Assembly: GCA_951799445.1 (NCBI GenBank) | Contig: OX637287.1 | Coordinates: 32,506,224 to 32,570,223 of the forward strand | Direction of reading: 5' to 3' | Origin: Pseudisothecium myosuroides | Taxonomy: Eukaryota; Streptophyta; Bryopsida; Hypnales; Lembophyllaceae | DNA: 64,000 nt | Shown here: piece after piece, positions 55,197-64,000 of the stretch | Layout of the letters: each line of letters begins with the position of its first letter | Position numbering within the stretch: position 1 is the stretch's first letter | Notes under the pieces: generated by a model | Seen by the model: the letters and a program-made list of their open reading frames with translations, nothing else | The model's database searches: none | What the model was told of the DNA's origin: nothing | Translations under genes and position numbers: made by a program

Positions 55197-55664
55197 CAAA
55201 ATGTGTCAGTTTCTTATTTTTTGCAATTTCCAACTTAGGGAAGACAGACACCCATTTTTTGTTGACCCTGTCTTGGACAAGATCACAATGTTCTGTATAG
55301 GCGGGGGCAATTATTTCGGATGGTGAATTTGATTTCGCTTTGAGTTACCCACTTCATGTCTAGCTGAGATATTATGGTTGGTTTGATATGGGTATTTCTG
55401 CTTGCTACATCATAAAACCATGAACACTGACACAAAAAGCACTATTAGCGACAGATACAATTTTGGCATGCACGTCAAAGCGTGTTTAGAAGATATTCAC
55501 TTGCATTTTCATTTGAAGGGAGAACCGATCGAAAGGTCCTCTGGGAACCTGATTCAAGAACTGCAGTATTTCAGAGCAGCCTTGTGTGTTAGAACTTTAG
55601 CATTTGGAGGTCAAAACTCGATCATAGCCGCTTGTTCAAGGAATGCTGGTCCGGTTGCACGGCT
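55197..55664. other. convergent 3-prime region between ABCC 2 and the kinase
   Basis: This 468-bp spacer must hold both transcript ends, so the two 3-prime untranslated regions are close or overlap. A short frame at 55402-55668 runs over it but has no recognisable motif. Confidence 0.6.
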
Positions 55665-58600
55665 CTAAAGGGAGATGCATGACTCGATGCCTGAGAGGCC
55701 GTGCTTCAGTAAATCATGATCAACTTCTGGACTGCTTAAGTTGTCCCAAGCTGCAGGTGGTGATGAAACATTTCCTGGTCGTGATGAAGAATCCATCATT
55801 GGGTTTAAATCGTACAAATGCCTTGCAATCTGTCGCATCGTTGGCCGCACGTGTCCTTCACTCTGCACACCCATGATTTGTGTTAGCTGCCGTCCGTGGT
55901 CAATGTGCGGGTGAATGAAATACCTCTATCGATGTTGAGGAACAGTATTCTAATGTACTGGAGGAAGCTGCCGAACATAAAAGCTGAAGAGTCCAAGATT
56001 TAGAGAATTGGACAAGAATCACAGAAAGTGATTGTACCACATTCAACTTTATGTGGTATGTCTTTACAGTATCAAACGATTTCTTCCGAGCTATCAATTG
56101 AGTACGAATGAGATAGTAACGAGCTTAACAAGATGAAGTGTACCTGTGTACAGCGCTTGATAATGGTGATGAGCGACTTCAATTCATGCAAGCTGTATAT
56201 ATTTTCCAAGTCTGAGTCGACAATCAAGGGGATCTTTGATTCATTGTCCATATATTTCTGAGCCCAGTCTACAAGGCGTATGCCACCACTGATGGCACGC
56301 CGGCCAGTGACGAGCTCCAACAAGAGCACACCGAAGCTGTATACATCACTCTTCTCCGTCAGTTCATGGGTACGCTCATACTCGGGGTCCATGTAACCTG
56401 GTCAGAGATACAACAGGTAGGGTCCATTAACGAGCTGGACTACGAATTAGAGCAGTACTTACTGCGTTGGCAAATATCATCCTGCTAAAGAATTTTCTTC
56501 AACGTCAGCACCCCAGGCACAATTTCTGAGAAGGAAACAACCGAGACCCACACAGACAGGATAAGGAAATAAGCAGTAGTTGGTTCTCTTCATAATAATA
56601 ATAAGTTCAATGGCCACACACCTGGCGTTCCGTGGACCTCGGTGGTTATTGACTCAAACTTTGCATTCCCACTCCTTCCCGCATGAGCTAATCCAAAGTC
56701 AGCTATCTGCAATCAATAAACCAGCAAGTGCCCTTCAGGGACATTTCAACTGATGCGGTGACGCCTGACCATGGGTAGATTAGATAACCAAGTAAGCAAC
56801 CATTGATTGTACAGTACATGGACATTACTGCTGATCCAAATATATTTACTATTTCAGTAAGGCAGACTGAGATAGTACCTTCGCAGTGAAGTTTTCGTCC
56901 AGTAAGATGTTGCTAGACTTTATGTCACGGTGGCACAAGGGCGGCTCACAATACGAATGAAGATATTCCTGCAATAGTCCAGGAAACCCATTTTCATTTG
57001 GAGGTAGGCCTAAGCGATTTCTCTGTGGTCAAGTAGAGATAATTAATTCGGATGAATGTATGAATCTATCAACGCAGAGAGTTCAGAAGGAGCCTGACCG
57101 AGCTTCAGCAAACTATTAAGAAAAAATAACTAGGATGATGTTGACACTCAGAGTATTGAAGTGACTAATTAATTGTCGCTCCTCTAGAAACTGAATTAGG
57201 ACATATTTAAAAGCCCATTTTCCGAAGATGTTTACCAAACCAGTTGCAACATCCAAGGCAATTTGTTTCCTCCTTTGCCATGTAAGACCTTGTTTTTCTT
57301 GTCCTGAAGAAACACATATGCCGCTTGTGAGATGCAAAGCAGATAGGTCGGCTGTTGATTTCTGGAAATACGATCCTGATGGGCCATGGCTGTGTCTTTC
57401 AGAGACTAAATTTCAAGATTACAAAATCATCTACAGATACCCGAAATAGCAGATCCGATTCAGGCATAAAGTTTTAGTTGACTACCATCGTGATGCAAAT
57501 GTTCTTTCAGACTTCCATTCTCACAGTACTCATAAACCAAAAGCCTGCACCCAAATGTTAAGGATGGCAGTCAGATATCCGTCAGTGAGGGCCTTCATGG
57601 AACAGAAAGTGAGCACCAAACAAGTGGTCCAGTGACGGGCATCAGACATTCAGACTTGTTAGACTTTTCCATACGAGATAGGTTGAGTTCGAGAGAACGG
57701 TTCTCTGATGACTCCAATATCAAATTACTACGTGCAGGATCATTATATTCTACGTCTGTCTTGAAAATCGTGAATCTGCAATAGAGGATAAAGTCGGTTT
57801 CCGTACGCAAGTGTGTTAACGATCTGTTTATTCTTGGAAAACATGCACAATGATCGTATACAGACTTTGAGTAGGGAACCGGCTTCATCCACTAGCGCTA
57901 ATTGGAGTAAAACGACAAAGGAGGTGAATGGGGTTTTTGCTCTGATGGGGGACCTTTCATGGCGTTCAGCACAATAACCGCGCAGAGTAACAAGGTGTCT
58001 GTGATGCAGACGCCCGAGGAGTTCCATTTCCTTGCAAAATTCCTGCTCCCCTTGCGATGTGCCCTTGTTCATGCGCTTCACAGCAGCTACGAGGCCATCC
58101 TGAAATCGTGCCTTATACACTGTTCCAAATCCACCCCGTCCTATGATTGTGCTAAAATTGTCTGTGGCTCGCTGGATCTCTGAGAACCTGATGTGTGTGA
58201 AGAGTGTTGGACTATCTGGAGAATTAAGGTCCACACGATGAGGAAATTAATTATTGTCGGTCTTACACTTCTCAACCAGCAGTACGCCATGTTTATTCTA
58301 AACTTGATGAAGCAATATATATTTTTCAAGTGCTTTAACTTCTTGTGGCCACACTGCGGTTAACACACTGGATCTCACCTTTGCGGAAATTGCGACTCTT
58401 CATTCTCGCCTTGCCAGTTAACGGCATTTCTTCTGAGGGGCAGAGGGCTTTCCCTCTGCATTGAAGAATTGCAACGAGAATTATCAACAGAATTACCAAA
58501 AGAGGTATCATAACTACCAAACATATCCCCAGCAAAGCGATCAACCGGGTGAAGGGGGGCACCACCCTTGAAGGCATCACGATCGGACTACTTGGCACTG

Positions 58601-60468
58601 GAGGTTCCGTAGGTGGAGCAGGATCAACAATATCTGGTACAGAATCTTCACAGCATTAGTTTGTTATTCACTGCACCATTCTCGTCTGAAGTCAAGTGTT
58701 CTGACTAAGGTGAAAAGAATTCACTTCCGAGTATTCACTTCTAACCATGCTAGAAATGAATTTTAACCAAACATGTCGTACAAATATTTGAAATCCTGAC
58801 ATCTTCGATGATTCCATCGTTGAATGTTTCGAGCTTAAGGGAGACAAACGCACCTGGAATATAATACAGGCATGAGCCGATTTCAATGGCTTTTGCTTTA
58901 GTGGAATTTCTCGCTAGAGCAAGAAACACCAAGTCGCTGCAACTTTGAAGCACAGTGGAATTTATTTTTGAACTCCTGGTAGAAGCCACCACAAAAGCAG
59001 CTTCCAATACTGTTCTACGACACTGCTCACACGATGTCGATGGCACACTGCAATGCTCATGGAGGAGATGATAGTCTACGTCCTTGTCGAGCAGTATGCT
59101 GAGGATTTCTTCCATGGTAGAAATTCCATGGCAACCATGAGTGGAGTTATGGAAAATATCCTCAGGAGAAATATTGCAGGTCTGGAACTCTGTATGCAAA
59201 TCCTGAGCAACGACCTGAGTGAGCAGAGCTGAGCCAAGGTCTTCGATGCAGGCGGCACCTTGCTTCTTAGAAATAGAGAAAGTTTCGGACATCGGAGATG
59301 TTTCTGTGAGGCTGATGCGGAGCTCCAGCAGTGCTGACGCGCAGCATTGGAACCGATTCCCATTGGAACCATTACAAGACTTGGCAATGGAGGTAATTTG
59401 GCCTGGATCGAGTGTCACCGGACAGCCTGTTGACACATGAGCCACAAAAAGCATGGGAAACGAAGACGCGCAACGTTGCACCGTACACTAATAGGGATCG
59501 TTGAGATCAAGTCATGCATTTTAGTGTGACTGATACTAAGGGGCATGCAATTCAAATCGATAGGAGTAGATTGCGAGAAGCTTACTTACGAGACTGTGGC
59601 AGAAACGACTCATTGGGTGCTGGAAGCTGGAAGAAGCAGTTGGCATGCTCCATAGCGAAATCCGAGTCCCCAAGACTTGCAACTGATAGGAATATAGTGT
59701 GGGCACAGGAATTCCATGTTTCTGAAATTCTGCGATTATTTGTCAAATTGCCGTGAAATCTCGCTTGTGAATTCAAGCAATTTTGACATGATACAGAGTT
59801 GACTAAGCTCTGGATCGGACCGCAAGAAGATTCTACCGGTGTAAAATCTGGTGATCCGTATATTGATTTGACATCAGTAATTCCTTGACAAGGTGAATCG
59901 ACAAGAACGCTGGAATTCAGCGCACACCAAGTAGCCACGGGCAATTGAATGTCGCTCTCCTCAAAAATGGCACCAATGAAAGACATGCAAGGTTGAAGGA
60001 GGTCCGGAGGAAGATGTAAATTGCTGGTGTTTCGAGTGTATTGGGACATGGCAACTGCAACAAGGGCCCTCGAGTGATCACAGCAGCTGACATAGCTGAC
60101 ATTTGAACACGCTGCGACAGTGGAGGTAAAATCCAGTGCGCTGAAGTCCAACGGGCAATCTGCACAAGGGCGTAGAGAAGGCAAGATGAAGCTTTACCGT
60201 CGAAGGCAATAGAAGGAAATAGAAGGAAATAGAAGAAACCGACGTGGGACCGACAGCTTCAGCCATTTCCTCACATATTAGCAAGACAATGACGCATTGG
60301 CGAGTCCTACGGCACCAGGATAATCCTCGGCATTGAAGGAAACACGAACAAGTGTATTGCTATTATTTGCTCACCTGAAGGTGATTGAGCAGCCTGCACA
60401 ATACTCCTGGCGCACCAGAGCATGAGCCACACCGACACGCCACGAGCGCAATACCGTATGCCCGCCAT
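55665..60468 (-). CDS. receptor-like kinase with two SPARK ectodomains
   Basis: Plasma-membrane Ser/Thr receptor kinase. Exons on the minus strand: 60468-60375, 60159-59590, 59426-58854, 58633-58379, 58215-57954, 57544-57486, 57303-57236, 56968-56879, 56706-56622, 56397-56144, 55862-55665; 2508 nt, 835 aa, phases all closed. Signal peptide residues 1 to about 27. First Cys-rich SPARK-like domain about 32-221 ([10 protein letters not shown], then a CC pair and CQNC); second about 222-412 ([27 protein letters not shown]). Pro-rich stalk, membrane helix about 443-470, then kinase: glycine loop GRGGFGTV (523-530), Lys 544, HRDIKSSN (640-647), DFG (660-662), [10 protein letters not shown], all catalytic residues present. 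The kinase part resembles Arabidopsis At1g49730/At3g19300 and the SPARK kinases linked to arbuscular mycorrhiza (ARK type). That function is family knowledge, not shown here. It is tail-to-tail with ABCC 2. Confidence 0.93.
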
Positions 60469-60470
60469 TT

Positions 60471-60497
60471 TTAGCTGCCTGAAGGATCCATTGCCAT
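60471..60497 (-). CDS. 8-codon upstream ORF before the kinase start
   Basis: In the kinase leader, ATGGCAATGGATCCTTCAGG begins a frame MAMDPSGS that stops with TAA only two bases before the kinase ATG (TAAAAATGG). If the leader includes it, ribosomes must reinitiate or leak past. The kinase start itself is chosen because the encoded hydrophobic signal peptide begins there. Confidence 0.4.
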   Translation of the reverse strand: MAMDPSGS

Positions 60498-60754
60498 TCT
60501 ATCTCCTTTCGAGTTGAGGCCAGAGGCGAAGAATCTTACCAAACTACATTCAAATCACCTTCCTGCACAGATAACTGAAATCTTTTTATTTCTTCTGCTG
60601 GAGGACCGCATCAATTGCTGCCTATTCTGCGACCTTCTAATTGTTTGTACCATCATAAGCAGAGGTAGTACAGAGCTATACAGCTACGAACATTTCAAAC
60701 ATTCTCTTGGTTGACCGCGCCTGCAACCTGCAATACCGATGGACCTCCGTGAAA

Positions 60755-61830
60755 GTGCAACACTGCTGATGTAGCTATGGAGGTCTCTGAGATTTGGTTT
60801 ACCCGAAGCGAGCCTCAGCAGATTCGTCCGGACTTCAAGAAATTAAGACATATCTCTTGGCTATCGCCCCGCAGCCGGGGTTGAGGACTGCGTATCAGCT
60901 AATTAACTGAATTATGTTCAAACACCTGACGCGCGAACGTTAAGAGGTCGAAGTTACTAATGCAGCTATGGAGGTCTCTGAGATTGTTTGCCATGGAGCG
61001 AACACGCAACAGATCCTTGCAGACTTGAAGAAAGCTAGAAAAATTAAATGTTAACCTTCACAAACTTAAACATTGTATGTCTAAATGCTATCTCTTCGGC
61101 ACCGGGATATAATCCTATTCCTCTGGTTCTTCCGGTGGATTCTTCACCTCATGAGAGGCGTATACTGATAGTAAATGATAAATTAGATCAGAAAGCAACT
61201 ACAGTACTTCTCAAGAGAAGCTGAAAGAAACTTTCCGCTCAAACAACTTCAGAGCCGCGGCAAACACAAAGTTCCCTAATTAGACATGCAGGCTTGCCCT
61301 GTGGAAGATTAAAAAAAGGCTGATCGTGAAAGAAAGAAAGCGAGCGCCATGTACGACTAGAATTGCGAAATTATAGTGGAGTGGAAACCTACATTGCGAC
61401 GGAGTTATGGAGGTTTCCGATCTTTCTTTACATAAAGCAAACACGCAACAGATTCTTGCAGACTTCAAGAAAGCTAGAAAATCCAACATCTTTCCCAAAC
61501 TTAAACATGTCTGATTGCCTAATCTCCGTCACCAGCCTACTCTTATCTCTTTAATTTCCCCCCGGGGATTTCTCACCTCGCCAACCTGAATATTGATCGT
61601 AATGACAAGTTCGTCTTGAATCGCAAGCACCGACGTACATTAGTATTTCAAAAGACAATTCCCGCTCAATATATATTTCCGAGCTGCGACTACACAAAGT
61701 TCACAAATCAGGTAAACATGATTCCCCTAAGCGCCATTCCCCGAAATAAAAAAGCTTATCACATCTCACAAGCGCCATGTCCTCGTAAATTTGCGAAATG
61801 GTAGTGTGGAAGCCGACATTGTGCACATTG
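60755..61830. repeat. diverged tandem repeats (~430 bp) behind the kinase promoter
   Basis: The words AGCTATGGAGGTCTCTGAGA, then CAGATC/TCTTGCAGACTTAAG-type and AAGAAAGCTAGAAAA occur at about 60771, 60963 and 61403. Copy 2 (about 60955-61385) and copy 3 (about 61393-61830) also share GGCACCGGG/GTCACCAGCC, GACAAACACAAAGTTC-type and GCGCCATGTAC/CCTCG followed by GCGAAAT-ATAGTG. Copy 1 is partial (about 60755-60850). They lie 0.3-1.4 kb upstream of the minus-strand kinase gene, so may be part of its promoter. No protein is encoded. Confidence 0.7.
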
Positions 61831-63564
61831 AATTAATGGTTTGAAAAGATGAAAGAAGTGTGGTACAAATGGTAGAAGCTCGACATCATGAGCTAGGAAG
61901 AGTATCTGAAGTTCTAAACAGCGGCACGCATGTCGACGAAGGAGGAGAAGTGATGATCTACAGTTCAGTGCAGGGCAGGAAGTTATGAGCATAACAAGTC
62001 AGCCGGCAAAGAGTACTGTTGGACTGCAACCTAATAAGATCGATAAGGTTCTCTCGTCACTGGCAGCACAGGCGTCGCTTCTCAACAGCCAGGCAGCCCA
62101 AAACAGTCTGCCAATCAGCTAATGTCTATTTTTCAATTGGATGTCACAGGAACTTCAACGGAAAGCTTAGGGATTGTATGTGACTCATAGTACTAAGGTT
62201 GAGGCGATCATTTAAGCAATTGAAAGCAGATTGTGCGCAGTATGAGGTGGTGGAAATTTTTCCCAAGTAGGAAGATAGGAAATATGGGGATAGCAAAATT
62301 TTCAAAATTTTATTCCCAAAATTGAAAGTATTGTGACTTTGGGGAGCCAAAAGGTACTCTTGACCCATAGCCAATATTTAGAGTCTTCCAATTCCAATCA
62401 TTCAAGAATTACTTTCCAGCTCACTACTCCTTACTTTCTTGTTCACAACTTTGGAACATGTATCATGACCTTATTAGTCTTAACCTTAAAAAGGACCAAA
62501 AAAACACATTCCAACCTTGAGTTCTAACCTAAGGTTGGAAATAGCACACCCTACAGGTTGTGTATTGGGTGTGGTTGGCAATTGGTGCCTCATCCTTAAG
62601 TGTTGGCAGACACATACCATTCAATTGATAATTCAATGATTAGCATCTCTCATTTGGATGTCATTGTAACATTTAAACTTTATCATGCTCAAATATGGCA
62701 CCATATAGGCATAATAGGTGATTATTTTGGACCTTCTCAAACATGTGTATAGGAGGTGTAATAATGATCCAAATTAGGGGGGTCATGTAACTATCATTGG
62801 ATCCAGCTCAACATGAAGACAAAGTTTTTCACCAGTATATACTTCAATTCATGCACCTTGTATGTCAAATACAAAAAAAAATTGTCGAGGAAAACATTGG
62901 GTTTTCCCTTCATTTATGGTTTGAATGTTTAATTAGTGCAAAAGATAAGGAGAGTGCAATGAGCTACTAACATTCAATCTTTAAGGGACAATAATCATCT
63001 CTTATCATTTTCTTTGCCATATGGTATAGGACAAATTGGAATGAGTAATGGTGGTTAAGGTTATCAACTTATCCTCCAATGGCACTTCTAAGAGAGCAAT
63101 AGATCTTCAAGATTTGACAATTCTAGTAAAGTTTGCATGAAAGGGTTATATTGGATAACCATTTCAGTACTCCATGGCTTAACTAGTTATCTAACACAAG
63201 TGGAGTTCCTAATTCTTCCTATAGTTTGGTTTTTTAATTAGGTGAAAGTAGGAGAGCATTAAAATACGAGACAAGCTTAGCAAAAATGCATTCTTCTACT
63301 ACTCTCTGCTTTAGTACATGCTCACTACTTTTGACCCTACACCACTACTTTCCAATTGACATTATATAAACTCATTTTCTTTATAACAAAAGACATCACC
63401 ATTGTTTGTTGTGGTGATTTTCTTAAGATTCTTTTTATATTGCAACATTACTAAACTAAAATACTCTTACCATTAGTAAAGGAGCAAAATAAATATCACC
63501 AAGAAAATTACAAGTGGCAATACAATTTTATTTTCCAAGAAATAAGTAAAATTGACAATAATAT
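61831..63564. other. intergenic DNA, no gene
   Basis: AT-rich with a few words shared with 44.6 kb. Open frames are short and lack motifs. Confidence 0.5.
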
Positions 63565-63812
63565 CCCAACCTATATTAGTGTACATCTCCAAAATCAATA
63601 TACATGTACATTTAAGAAACGATTTTAGAAGCTCTACCAAAAAAATATCGACCTTTCCTAACTTCTGCATACAATATCTAAATGTCACATTTCCTACTGC
63701 GTTGGAACCTCCTTTCACTTGCCAACAAGAAAATATGAAAATTTTGACTAGTCTCATAGTAGTAACTAGGCAAAATAGCAAAAAGTAGTGGTTTGGGAGG
63801 TCCTATCATAAT
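63565..63812. repeat. dispersed repeat, copy 2 (see 15.1 kb)
   Basis: Same order of words as 15093-15337: GTACATCTCCAAAATCAATA, CTACCAAAAAAATATCGACC, GCGTTGGAACCTCCTTTCAC, TTGCCAACAAGAAAAT, GGCAAAATAGCAAAAAGTAG. Outer ends (ATCCCAACC and GGTTTGGGAGG) are roughly inverted. Non-coding. Confidence 0.6.
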
Positions 63813-63866
63813 TGAGTCATTTTTTACCTGACTAGGTACCGCAATGACTCACCCTTTCAAGGTTAA

Positions 63867-64000
63867 GGTAGTCTATTCTAAAAGCCACCGTCTTCTTCAA
63901 ACTGGCCCTAAAATTAGCTCTAAGATGAATATGAGGCAATCCTTAAATTGCCCTCTTTAGCCATTGAGTGAATCAAGGATAAAAGTATTATTCGTTGCAA
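63867..64000. mobile_element. Tourist-like MITE, second copy, cut by window end
   Basis: Starts GGTAGTCTATTCTAAAAGCC after a TAA (63864-63866), and follows the 1152 copy through AGATGAATATGA, CCTTAAATTG, TTTAG and AAAAGTATTATTCGTTGCAA. The right end lies outside the window. Confidence 0.6.

Noticed and set aside
55402..55876. Small genes between ABCC 2 and the kinase on the plus strand
   Set aside because: They are antisense to the last kinase exon or lie in the shared 3-prime spacer and show no motif.

Overview
The window looks like nuclear DNA of a land plant. It has short GT-AG introns, telo-box motifs (TTTAGGG type) around a translation-related gene, a plant-type SPARK receptor kinase, plant-type ABCC transporters, and much AT-rich, CpG-depleted decayed transposon sequence. 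Neither full-size ABCC transporter has a TMD0. Overall gene style makes me lean towards a non-seed plant (moss, liverwort, lycophyte or fern), but the species cannot be fixed from sequence alone.

Four protein genes appear intact. I checked each exon by exon for splice sites and reading phase. (1) TRM11-type tRNA (guanine-N2) methyltransferase, plus strand, 2312-6272, 6 exons, 491 aa. (2) ABCC transporter 1, plus strand, 33034-42420, 14 exons, 1305 aa. (3) ABCC transporter 2, plus strand, 46044-55196, 15 exons, 1308 aa. It is a tandem paralogue of (2) with the same exon plan, except for one extra intron near the start. (4) A tandem-SPARK receptor-like kinase, minus strand, 55665-60468, 11 exons, 835 aa, tail-to-tail with ABCC 2.

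Layout: 1-1.8 kb is intergenic with a Tourist-like MITE; 1.8-6.3 kb is TRM11; 6.3-19 kb is a gene-poor graveyard of repeats (a two-orientation repeat array at 9.1-10.0 kb, a decayed coiled-coil ORF, a family of CATTAG-ended MITEs, a 190-bp inverted repeat enclosing a plastid-type tRNA-Asn scrap, a 144-bp TA microsatellite). From 18.1 to 30.6 kb there is a nested transposon complex: a hAT-like pseudogene; a dead PIF/Harbinger (HARBI1-like) transposase split by two TTAA-flanked elements, whose 5.3-kb intron carries a truncated EDR2-like PH-START pseudogene; a Myb/SANT-like partner pseudogene on the other strand; and a third TTAA-flanked element. From 31.2 to 33 kb there is a ~630-bp foldback, a hairpin and a triplicated 5-prime leader ahead of ABCC 1. 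From 33 to 60.5 kb lie the two transporters and the kinase. From 60.7 kb to the end there are tandem repeats behind the kinase promoter, then decayed repeats and a second Tourist-like copy cut by the window edge.

The most notable observations are: a TTAA-target, CCCCTAAAGG-ended (piggyBac-like) non-autonomous transposon family, whose target-site duplications are confirmed by the host transposase reading frame; near-identity of the nucleotide-binding-domain exons and adjacent introns between the two ABCC genes while their membrane domains have diverged, which suggests gene conversion; a duplicated translation-start region that makes an upstream ORF in front of ABCC 1; and a long foldback that could be transcribed as a hairpin RNA. 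I did not find a bacterial-type defence system, CRISPR array or operon, and none is expected here.
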